From: Aralia elata
Taxonomy: Eukaryota; Streptophyta; Magnoliopsida; Apiales; Araliaceae
Assembly: GCA_034770075.1 (NCBI GenBank)
Contig: CM068386.1
Location: 85,595,265 to 85,659,264, forward strand
Direction of reading: 5' to 3'
Length of the DNA: 64,000 nucleotides
A program made the translations under genes and the position numbers. Of the stretch, positions 1 to 9,319 are shown one piece after another. The notes under the pieces were generated by a model, which was not told the origin of the DNA, searched no databases, and saw only the letters and a program-made list of their open reading frames with translations. The number at the start of each line of letters is the position of its first letter. Position 1 is the stretch's first letter.

Positions 1-2895
1 GATGTGTTTCCCGTGGAGCTACCTCAAGGATTACCACCTATTCGGGGAATTGAACATCAGATTGATTTCGTGCCCGGTGCTACCATTCTGAATCGACCAG
101 CTTATCGGAGCAATCCCGAGGAGACGAAGGAGTTGCAAAAGCAAGTTGGTGAGCTAATGGAGAAAGGGTTCGTAAGGGAGAGTATGAGTCCGTGTGCAGT
201 TCCTGTGATTTTGGTGCCAAAGAAGGATGGGAAATGGCGAATGTGCATCGATTGTCGAGCGGTAAATAATATTACGGTAAAATATCGACATCCCATTCCT
301 CGTTTAGATGATATGTTAGATGAATTGCATGGATCTTGTGTGTTTTCAAAAATTGATTTAAAAAGTGGGTATCATCAAATTCGTATGAAAGAAGGGGATG
401 AATGGAAAACAGCTTTTAAAACAAAGTATGGTTTGTATGAGTGGTTAGTGTTACCTTTCGGTTTAACTAATGCTCCTAGTACTTTCATGCGTCTAATGAA
501 TCATGTTTTGCGTCCGTTCATAGGCAAATTTGTTGTTGTGTATTTTGATGATATTCTGATTTATAGCAAAAACTTGGAAGAGCATGCATTGCATTTAAAA
601 TCTGTTTTAGATGTACTTCGTAAAGAAAAGTTGTTTGCTAACATGGATAAATGTACATTTTGCACGGATAGAATTGTGTTTCTTGGCTTTGTTGTGAGTT
701 CACAGGGAGTTCAAGTCGATGAGGAGAAGATACGTGCAATCCGGGAATGGCCGAGTCCAACAAATGTGAGCCAAGTTCGAAGCTTTCATGGATTGGCTAG
801 TTTTTACCGACGGTTCGTGAGGAACTTCAGCGACATCACAGCACCATTAACGGAAGTGATCAAGAAAAGTGTAGGGTTTAAATGGGGTGATGAACAGGAA
901 AAAGCGTTTAAATTGATTAAAGATAAATTGACTAACGCTCCTTTGCTTGTCTTACCTAACTTTGCTAAAACCTTTGAAATTGAGTGTGATGCTTCAGGTT
1001 TGGGAATTGGAGCTGTGTTGATGCAGGAAGGGAAGCCAGTGGCGTACTTCAGTGAGAAGTTAAATGGGGCAGCCCTAAACTATCCTACTTATGACAAGGA
1101 GATGTACGCATTGGTGCGAGCGTTGGAGACATGGCAGCACTACCTATGGCCTAAAGAGTTCGTGATTCACACCGATCATGAATCATTGAAGTACTTGAAG
1201 GGTCAGCACAAATTGAACAAAAGGCATGCGCGATGGATGGAGTTTATCGAGACATTTCCATATGTCATTCGATACAAGCAAGGAAAAGAAAACGTCGTAG
1301 CAGATGCTTTGTCTCGGAGGTATGTGTTGTTAAATACTCTTGATACGAAATTACTTGGTTTTGAACGAATCAAAGACTTATATGTTAATGACCATGATTT
1401 CTGTGAGGAGTTTAAAACTTGTGAGAAGAATGTTGTAGGTAAATACTTCAAAATTGATGGATTTTTGTTTCGTGAGAATAAATTGTGTATACCTGCATGT
1501 TCTTTACGTGAGTTGCTAGTTAGAGAGTCACATGGGGGAGGATTAATGGGTCATTTTGGTGTTGACAAAACTTTATCTGTCTTAAAAGAACATTTTTATT
1601 GGCCTCATATGAAACGAGATGTGGAAAGAATTTGTGATAGATGCATTACTTGTCGTCAAGCTAAATCTCGTGTTCAACCCCATGGATTGTATACACCACT
1701 GCCTATATCTAGTGAACCTTGGGTTGACTTATCTATGGATTTTGTGTTGGGTTTACCTAAGTCTAAGCATGGTCATGACTCTATATTTGTGGTCGTGGAT
1801 AGATTTTCAAAGATGGCACATTTTATTCCATGTCACAAAACTGATGATGCATCCCATGTTGCTGATTTATTCTTTAGGGAAATTGTACGTTTGCATGGCA
1901 TGCCTAAAACAATTGTTTCAGATAGAGATACTAAATTTTTGAGTTATTTTTGGAAGACATTGTGGTGTAAATTGGGTACTAAACTGTTATTTTCAACTAC
2001 ATGTCATCCTCAAACTGATGGACAAACAGAAGTAGTAAATAGGACTTTATCTGCATTGTTAAGGGCAATCATTAAGAAAAATATTAAGCATTGGGAGGAA
2101 TGTTTACCACATGTTGAGTTTGCTTATAATAGATCTGTTCATTCTGCTACTAATTATTCGCCATTTGAAATTGTGTATGGGTTTAATCCTTTAACTCCAT
2201 TGGATTTATCTCCATTACCTGTTTCTGAGTATACTAACATGGATGGAAAGAAAAAGGCTGAGTTTGTTAAGCAGATACATGAGAAGGCACGATTCAACAT
2301 TGAGAGGAGGACGGAGCAATACACAAAACAGGCCAATAAGGGTCGACGTCAAGTTGTCTTTGAACCGGGAGATTGGGTGTGGTTACACATGCGGAAAGAA
2401 AGATTCCCTGTTCAACGACGCTCAAAATTGCTTCCTAGAGGAGATGGACCGTTTCAAGTTCTTGAGCGCATTAATGACAATGCCTACAAATTGGATTTAC
2501 CCGGTGAGTATAATGTTAGTGCAACATTCAATGTTATTGACCTAAGTCCGTTTGATGTAGGTGACGATTTGAGGACAAATCCTTCTCAAGAGGAGAGGAA
2601 TGATGAGGTTATCACAAGCTCGGGAATGCACGGCGGCTATGGAGCGGACTCGATGCAAGTTCCGGTTGGACCCGTGACGAGAGCACGAGCTAAACGCTTC
2701 AAGGAAGGGCTTCATGGTTTGATACGAGAGATGAGGGACGAAATTGGTTCGAGTTCGAAGGCTAGTAAGATGGAATATAAATACGTAAATGTATTGCAAG
2801 TGTACGAGCCAAGTCAAGACGCGAAGGAAGCAAGAGGATCCAGAGTTTTTGAGAAAGTCGAATCCGAATTGGAAGGATTCCAGCTACTTTTCTAA
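1..2895 (+). CDS. Ty3/gypsy pol polyprotein, 3' part (RT, RNase H, integrase)
   Basis: The frame is open from base 1 with no start in the window, so gag, protease and the beginning of RT lie upstream. In order it reads: reverse transcriptase with the catalytic YFDDILIYS at about residues 180-188; RNase H (DASGLGIGAVL about 325, TDHESLKYL about 392, DALSRR about 434); the integrase zinc domain with its H and CDRCITC pairs at about 510-550; and the integrase core with D about 578, D about 639 and E about 676. It ends in a basic tail, GPVTRARAKRFKEG. No stop or frameshift interrupts these 965 codons, so the element is fairly young. I see no clear chromodomain, so I leave the lineage open. It would copy and integrate its own RNA. 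Family assignment is certain; current activity cannot be judged from a partial element. Confidence 0.95.
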   Translation, partial: DVFPVELPQGLPPIRGIEHQIDFVPGATILNRPAYRSNPEETKELQKQVGELMEKGFVRESMSPCAVPVILVPKKDGKWRMCIDCRAVNNITVKYRHPIPRLDDMLDELHGSCVFSKIDLKSGYHQIRMKEGDEWKTAFKTKYGLYEWLVLPFGLTNAPSTFMRLMNHVLRPFIGKFVVVYFDDILIYSKNLEEHALHLKSVLDVLRKEKLFANMDKCTFCTDRIVFLGFVVSSQGVQVDEEKIRAIREWPSPTNVSQVRSFHGLASFYRRFVRNFSDITAPLTEVIKKSVGFKWGDEQEKAFKLIKDKLTNAPLLVLPNFAKTFEIECDASGLGIGAVLMQEGKPVAYFSEKLNGAALNYPTYDKEMYALVRALETWQHYLWPKEFVIHTDHESLKYLKGQHKLNKRHARWMEFIETFPYVIRYKQGKENVVADALSRRYVLLNTLDTKLLGFERIKDLYVNDHDFCEEFKTCEKNVVGKYFKIDGFLFRENKLCIPACSLRELLVRESHGGGLMGHFGVDKTLSVLKEHFYWPHMKRDVERICDRCITCRQAKSRVQPHGLYTPLPISSEPWVDLSMDFVLGLPKSKHGHDSIFVVVDRFSKMAHFIPCHKTDDASHVADLFFREIVRLHGMPKTIVSDRDTKFLSYFWKTLWCKLGTKLLFSTTCHPQTDGQTEVVNRTLSALLRAIIKKNIKHWEECLPHVEFAYNRSVHSATNYSPFEIVYGFNPLTPLDLSPLPVSEYTNMDGKKKAEFVKQIHEKARFNIERRTEQYTKQANKGRRQVVFEPGDWVWLHMRKERFPVQRRSKLLPRGDGPFQVLERINDNAYKLDLPGEYNVSATFNVIDLSPFDVGDDLRTNPSQEERNDEVITSSGMHGGYGADSMQVPVGPVTRARAKRFKEGLHGLIREMRDEIGSSSKASKMEYKYVNVLQVYEPSQDAKEARGSRVFEKVESELEGFQLLF

Positions 2896-3483
2896 TTCAA
2901 ATTTGGACATGGATTTCCTTAATTATTAGGCTATTTATTTTCAGCATGTTTTAGATTCCTACTATAATTAGAATGTTTAATAAGTAGGATTTAATTTCCT
3001 TATTGTTTAATAGTTAGGATTTGGTTTCCAGTTGATTTTATAATTCCTATTAGGATTAGGATTACTTTTGAGTAGTATAAATAGGGGACATAGATGATGT
3101 ATTTGATACACTTCAATCAGATTTATTCAATACAATTATTTGTGAGATTATTCTCTACTTTTGGTTCTTTGAGAATTTCTAGGTTATTTCTAGTTTTTCT
3201 TTGAGATTCAAGTTTGACTTATCATACAACAATACATAGTTGTGTGTGGCGTCTTCTACCGCACTAATCGTCGATTGTACCGAGATTACCGCTTACATAT
3301 AAGCGAGGGGTCAAGGTGTCGTTGGTGTCCATTCAACGCAGATTTCCGAACGTGAGCAATTGTACCAAGATTACCGTCTACATATAGGCGAGGGGTTAAG
3401 GTGTTGCGAGCAATTCACCGTTCAACTTTGCTAGAAACGATCCGGGCGACGACCACCTCACGCAAGCGTGCCGTGGAGTCTAT
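2896..3483 (+). mobile_element. 3' untranslated region and 3' LTR of the gypsy element
   Basis: Follows the pol stop directly. A TATA box (TATAAATA, 3076-3083) is followed by an AT-rich leader and a block shared with the second gypsy remnant at about 30500-30908 (matching stretches include TTTGGTTCTTTGAGAATTTC and GACTTATCATACAACAA). Both copies end at ...GGAGTYTATCA, which sets the right end at 3483; the exact LTR start is uncertain. Immediately after this point Athila-type gag begins, so this element is inserted in an older Athila-like element. Confidence 0.7.
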
Positions 3484-3484
3484 C

Positions 3485-5953
3485 AACCTAGCACAGAAGT
3501 TTTTAGCCAAGTTTTTCCCCATGGCGAAAACTACAAAAATGAGGACAACAATCTCTCAATTCGAGCAACAACAGGGTGAGTCCTTATACGAGGCTTGGGA
3601 TAGGTACAAGGAGATGCTAAGGAAGTGTCCGCACCATAGGATGCTATATTGGATGGTGATCAACACATTTTATAATGGATTGGGATGGCAATCTAGGCAG
3701 ATGGTAGATGCAGCTGCGGGTGGAGCTTTAGGGGCAAAGAGCTATGACGAGGCTTATAACCTTATTGAGACTATGGCAGCAAATGATTTCCAGAATCCTA
3801 CAGCCAAAACACCACAGCCCAGAGTTGCAGGTTTGTTGGAAGTGGATGCTATTACTTAGTTGTCAGCACAGATGGCGGCTATGGCAAAGAAAATAGAGTC
3901 GCTGTCAGAAAGAAAAGTCAAGTTAGTTGCGTTCTTATGCGAGATTTGTGCGGGGTCACACTCGATAGATCAATGTGCTATCAGCTCAGAGTCGGTGCAA
4001 TATGTGAACAGTTATAGGAAAGACCAAGGACAGTTCCAGAACACATACAATCCCAACAACCGAAATCATCCAAACTTTAGTTGGTCAAATAATCAAGGAA
4101 ATCAGCAACAACAGTTTCAGCAGAATCAACAGTTTCCATCTCAGCCAGCGCAGCAACAGTTTGCTCCACGACCACCTTTTCCACCGGGATTTTCTCAACA
4201 ACAACAACATCAGACTCCAAATGCACCTCAGCAAGAAAAGAAATCAGAAATGGAGGAGATGATGTTAAAGTACATGGCAAATACAGAGGTGATGATCAAA
4301 AACCAGGCAGTGGCTATTAAAAATCTCGAAGCTCAGATGGGGCAAATGACGAATATTCTTAACAGCAGGCCCCAGGGTTCATTGCCAAGTAACACAGAGG
4401 CAAATCCACGGAGAGAAGGTAAGGAACAGTGTCAGGCCATTACACTCAGATCGGAAAAGCAATATTCAGGAAATGCACCAGAAACAGCAGCACCGAGTTT
4501 ACAAGGGGATGACACTGGGGTAGAAACTGAGACAGAAATTGAAGCTGAACAGAAAGAGAAAAAGGATGAGTCCGAGTCAGTAGAGAAGGAGAAAGCTAGT
4601 TCAGATAAGAAGCCCGTGAATACAGTACCACAAGTTCACCCTCAAGTTCCATATCCGCAGAGATTAAACAAGCAGAGGGAAGATAAACAGTTCAAAAAGT
4701 TTTTGGAGGTTTTTAAGAAACTGCAGATCAACATACCCTTCGCGGAGGCATTGGAACAAATGCCAAGTTATGCAAAGTTTATGAAGGGTATACTGTCGAG
4801 GAAGAGAAGGCTAGACGAATTTGAGACAGTGGCCTTGACGGAGGAATGCAGTGCAGTGCTTCAGCGTAAATTACCTCCAAAGCTGAAAGATCCGGGCAGT
4901 TTCACAATCCCATGCACGATCGGAAAGATGAGCTTCGATAAATGTTTGTGTGATCTTGGGGCAAGTATCAACCTGATGCCGTTGTCAGTATTCATTCAGT
5001 TAGGATTGCCGGAACCAAGGCCAACGAATATTTCCCTACAGCTAGCTGATAGATCTATCACATATCCACGGGGGATAGTGGAGGACGTACTGGTGAAAGT
5101 GGACAAATTTATCTTTCCAGCGGACTTCATCATTCTGGATTATGAGGAAGATAAAAATATACCAATCATACTAGGGAGACCATTCCTAGCTACGGGGAAG
5201 ACTTTGATAGACGTGCAAAAAGGGGAGCTTACAATGCGGGTACATGATCAGGAGGTGACGTTTAACGTCTTCAAGGCAATGAAGCTCCCAACCGACAAAG
5301 AAGAATGCTTTAGAGTAGACTTGGTGGATAGTATAGTGCATGATGAAGTTGAGAGTTTGTTGGGCTATGAACCACTGCAGAGAGTGATTGCTGAAAATTC
5401 AGATTTGGAGGATGAAGAATGTGCCAAATTTGTGAAATATCTAGATACCACCCCCAAATTCGGAAAATTCAGAACACCTGTCGAGCCACTTACGAAAACT
5501 GGAGAGACGTCGGTAAAGTTGAAACCATCTCTGGAGACACCTCCCGAACTTGAACTAAAACCACTTCCAGATCATCTCAGGTACGCATTCTTAAATAAAG
5601 ATTCAAAGCTACCTGTGAATATTTCTTCTGCACTAACATCTTTTCAGGAGGAAAAACTGCTACGAGTGCTTGGAGAGTTTAAATCAGCTATTGGATGGAT
5701 CATAGCAGATATCAAGGGGATTTTCTCTTCTTTTTGCATGCATAAGATCTTGCTGGAAGATGGTAGCAAGACGTCGGTTGAGTAGCAAAGAAGGCTTAAT
5801 CCGATAATGAAAGAAGTGGTCATGGATACAGGAAAAGTTGAATCGAATGATGATAGTTATTTTCTGCCAATGGATGAAGATAACTTTGGGGGTTTTCAAT
5901 CGTACAATGATGCCAAGGAATTCAAAAAAAAACTAAGAGGAGGCATGCACTGA
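3485..5953 (+). pseudogene. Athila-type gag-protease with remnant of pol
   Basis: One frame runs through the whole region with two in-frame TAG stops (3857-3859 and 5783-5785). Retrotransposon gag domain (KFLAKFFPMAKTTKMR, then LYEAWDRYKEMLRKCPHH) lies at 3490-3820. A CX2CX3HX4C zinc knuckle (CEICAGSHSIDQC) is near 3940-3980, followed by a Q/N/P-rich linker. The aspartic protease has the catalytic CDLGASINLMPLSVF near 4950 and IILGRPFLATG near 5165. After the second stop the frame reads QRRLNPIMKEVV, the usual entry to Athila RT, then jumps at about 5820 to MDTGKVESNDDSYF and ends at TGA 5951-5953. RT, RNase H and integrase are therefore deleted in frame. The gag start is missing because the nested gypsy sits there. 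Confidence 0.85.
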
Positions 5954-6192
5954 CATTATTTGCGATTGAACCAGAATGAAATTCAGAGACAGTCAAGCTA
6001 ATTGACTATAACTTAGCGCTATCTGGGAGGCAACCCAGCGTTTTAATTTTCTGTTTTGCTTTTGTTTAGTCAATTATTTTTGTTTTAAGAAAAAGAAAAA
6101 AAAAGGGGGTTTTGTAACTAATTTTGGAATTTGGGGTGATTTGTTTGCAGATAGAAGCAAGAACTGAGAGAAATTGGTTAAGTGTAGGCTCA

Positions 6193-6463
6193 AGCGCCTA
6201 CAACGCTCAACCAAGCACACATGTAGCGCCTGAGGCGCTAGGCCAAGGACCAAATTTCTGTATACCAGCGCTCTAGGCGCCCGACAACATGCATTATCAG
6301 CGCTGGAAGCGCTAGGCAACATTACACGATGAAACCAACCAAGCGCTCTAGGCGCTCGGCATGAACAAAAGCCAGCGCTTCTGGCGCTAGTCCCAACGCC
6401 TTGATTCTGCAAGCAAGCGCCAGCAGCGCCCAACTCTTCACAAACCTCAGCGCCAGAGGCGCT
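6193..6463. repeat. Array of eight 15-bp GC-rich dyads, spacing alternating 32 and 42 bp
   Basis: Dyads of the form AGCGCYNNNRGCGCT start at 6193, 6225, 6267, 6299, 6342, 6374, 6416 and 6449. Start-to-start intervals are 32, 42, 32, 43, 32, 42, 33. The spacers between them are unlike each other. The array lies in the non-coding region between the pol remnant and the polypurine tract of the Athila-like element. No function is known to me. Confidence 0.9.
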
Positions 6464-7700
6464 CGGCTGGGAATTTTGAAAAACAAATGCAACAAAAATG
6501 TACAAATCCTAGATCGGGCAAAGTGAGGGTACCACATCAATGCTCCTCCTTTTTCTAGTTACCCACCACCTGACTCACCTCCTGATGCGGATGATGATGA
6601 TGATGACGCTGCCGATGGCAGTGATGATGAGTAGTGTTCTTTCTTCTTATTTTTCAATGAGGACATTGTCTTGTTCAGTTTGGGGGGTAGTTTTCTTTGT
6701 TTCATGCATATAGATTGTTATGTTTCATTGTGTTAGACTTGTTGCATGGTAGTTGCATTGCGTTTTAGGTTGTGTTATGCATCTAGTTTCATGAATTAAG
6801 CATAAATTGATATAGTATCTAATGTGGCCAATGATAAGACTGGTTTCATGGTTTTAACTTGAGAAGAATTGAAAACTAGTGCTTAGTGATGACTTTGATT
6901 AGGAAGTGAAGTTTAACTTGTCTGAAACTTTTGTTAGTAAGGAAAGCACATAATCAATTGTTTTGATCAATTTAATTCAAATTATTGCATAATTTTCTTC
7001 TGGTGGAAGATTTGGGTTAAAACTTGATAATATCGGTGAAACGTCCATTAAATAAGAAACAGGAAAGAATCTAAGTTTGGGGGAATCTTGGGGTGTAAAA
7101 AAAAATTTGAAAATTTTGAACCTTTTCCAATTAAAGAATGGATCATGTGGTGGGTTGAGATGGAGCGTAAAACGCACTCACTCATGAACACATGGAATGA
7201 GATGGAGCGTAAAACGCACCCGTTCAAAAGAAAGTGAGATGGAGCATAAAATACACTCACTAAAAAGAAAAAAATTGTGTTAAATTCCTGGGGACGGGTT
7301 TAAAAAGGATCTAAATGTGTTAAATAACCTTAGTGATACCCTTATGCTTAGTGATTGCTTGACTCAGTTGAATTGGTTGTGTTCACGGGTTGAATTGAGT
7401 TGCAACTGAAAGTTTTCTTCTAAGAAGTCAATTATGTGATGGATTTGAATTGTAATTGATTGAAATGGTTGATATTCACACACGCACAACATGGGTGATG
7501 ACAGGTGTAACTTAACTCATTGATTAAAGTTAGAAACTCGGCATTGGTTAGATGTTTTGCTTAAGTACTGTATGATATCTTTGAGACCTGGTGTTGGATA
7601 CTAAGTTGGTTGATTGTTTAATTTGTAGGCATGATAGTTAGTTTGCATTTGCATCATTGCATTACTTGGGGACAAGCAATTGGTTAAGTTTGGGGGTATT
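6464..7700 (+). other. Non-coding 3' region of the Athila-like element with polypurine tract
   Basis: No convincing gene. It holds an aspartate-codon run (about 6588-6636), a TTTGGGGGGTAG motif near 6680, three copies of a 22-bp block containing GCGTAAAACGC or a decayed form (7156, 7198, 7235), and finally the polypurine tract AAGTTTGGGGGTATT at 7686-7700 that borders the 3' LTR. Where some Athila relatives carry an env-like ORF nothing recognisable remains. Confidence 0.6.
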
Positions 7701-9011
7701 TGATGAGTGGGTTTTATACCTACGAATCAGGTCTTGTTAGACTTAATTATTGCAGTCTTTAAGTGTTTTTAGTATTATTTTATTTGTTTTTGTGTTTATT
7801 TATTGTAGGATGGAGTTGGAGGGGCATAAAAGTCATTTGGTGAAGAAAAGAATTAAAAAGGATTAAAATTTGAGCTGAATGGCATTTTTGTAATTCCTGG
7901 GACATGACCTAGCGCCAGAAGCGCTAGGAATTACACTAGGGTAGCGCCAGAGGCGCTAGGGCACGAAATTTGTTGGTGATGTGTGGCTGGAGGAGGAAAA
8001 AGAAGCCAATTCGGAAGAGGATTCAGACTAATATTGATCAGATAGTGAGTAGAAAACCCTAAGGAGGAACTTGGAGACTCATATTATAATTAATCTATCT
8101 TTACTTTAGAGAGTACGGAGAGATATTCCGTGGATTACTTTTGTTCAAGCACTGAATTTTGATGTGGGTTTAAGCTTACTTTGGATTTTATTCACAATTG
8201 GGTTTGATCAATCTACTTCTTCTTTATTTCAATTGTTTGTTTATTTTCCATGTTTAGTTTTGATCCCATAATGGCTTTTGGTTCAGATATGAACTAATCT
8301 CCATTATGGGATTCTAACGGATTTTAATATGCAGTCTAATTATAAGCTTGATTGTTAGATTGTTTTGCATATCATAAGGAATTTCTATCATGATTGTTTT
8401 GCATGTATGAATGTTTGATCACCATTCGATTTCAGTACTTATATGGAATTGAAAAATAACATATAAGTATGGATTGTAATCATGATAGTTTGCAAATATG
8501 AGGCTTAATTGGATAGCTTAATATTGTGTGAGTCAGATAGAAATATACTGTTTCACCGTAAGAGTCAAAATAAGGGCTTGTGCTTAGAATCAATATAATT
8601 GCAATTTCACATAGAAATATAGTGATTTTGATTATAGTGGTGATTACATGGTGTCTATCGAGTATGGATATTATGTAAGTAGGTCATAATGCATTGACAG
8701 ATGGTTATGTCTATATTAGTGCCCTTGGCTATTTTTCTGAGATATGTGAATTTACTAGCATGATAGTGGTAAATAGATGAACTATTAAATGAAGTTAGGA
8801 TCCCATTAATCCCAGACTTGATATATTTCGTTAGTATTTGCATATTTAGTTATTAATTGATATAGAAATAATTTTGTCACCAAAAGTAAGTCAATAGTTT
8901 AGGCAAATAAATATAGTGATAGAACTGATGCATAGTGATTTAATTTAATCCTGTCTCTGTGGGGCGATACTCTACTTCCTCTGTATTACTTGTTGATTGT
9001 GTATACTTGCA
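7701..9011 (+). mobile_element. 3' LTR of the Athila-like element
   Basis: Starts TGATGAGTGG directly after the polypurine tract and ends near TATACTTGCA (9011), about 1.31 kb. Two GC dyads 32 bp apart lie at 7911-7925 and 7943-7957. The terminal block (ATTACTTGTTGATTGTGTATACTTGCA side) recurs inverted at 35650-35700, where another LTR of this type is present. The right border is estimated from that comparison; no target duplication can be checked because the left end is lost. Confidence 0.7.
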
Positions 9012-9039
9012 CGAGTTAGAGCTCTTTTATTTAAGACTT

Positions 9040-9319
9040 AAAAAGAGGTAACATTCTTCTCAGAGAATGAGAGTGTAGCTGGGACTAGCCAGGGTGTGGA
9101 GTGATGGTCCGTGGGAGTTACTATAGTAGCCTTCACTATATTGTAAAATAGTGTGGCAATGACTTGTAATATGTGTTATCGTACTTTATACGGCTTTGTT
9201 ATAATTTGAATGTTAATATTGTCGTATTATATACGACATTGTAATAAGTGAACGTATATTTGTGGTATGTATTTTGACGACCAAAATTAGGTTGTGTGGA
9301 CCCTATTTTGGGGGCGTCA
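9040..9319 (+). mobile_element. 3'-terminal fragment of a long LTR (acceptor, mini-exon, end)
   Basis: Inverted match to the first about 270 bp of the solo LTR at 31041. It carries the acceptor CTTCTCAG (AG at 9062-9063), the mini-exon reading NESVAGTSQGVE then stop, and the end GGGGGCGTCA at 9319. It faces the next fragment, so the two do not form one normal element. Confidence 0.65.

Larger units (their letters stand above)
3484..9011 (+). mobile_element. Athila-like Ty3/gypsy element, 5' end replaced by the nested gypsy, pol largely deleted
   Basis: Contains, in order: broken gag-protease (3485-5953), a long non-coding 3' region with a GC-dyad array, a polypurine tract (AAGTTTGGGGGTATT, 7686-7700) and the 3' LTR (7701-9011). 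The layout and the gag/protease sequences match the Athila/Tat side of plant Ty3/gypsy elements. The RT, RNase H and integrase region is absent: the frame jumps from the conserved start of RT to the pol C-terminus near 5820. Not autonomous. Confidence 0.8.

Noticed and set aside
6193..6463. CRISPR-like array
   Set aside because: Regular dyads with unlike spacers resemble one superficially, but repeats are only 15 bp and degenerate, spacing alternates, and this is plant retroelement DNA without cas genes.
6074..6505. 143-aa and 72-aa minus-strand ORFs over the GC dyads
   Set aside because: They are open because of the GC-rich dyads, have no domain, and lie on the opposite strand of the element.
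6540..7260. Env-like gene of the Athila-like element
   Set aside because: No long ORF, signal peptide or membrane segment; only short chance ORFs.
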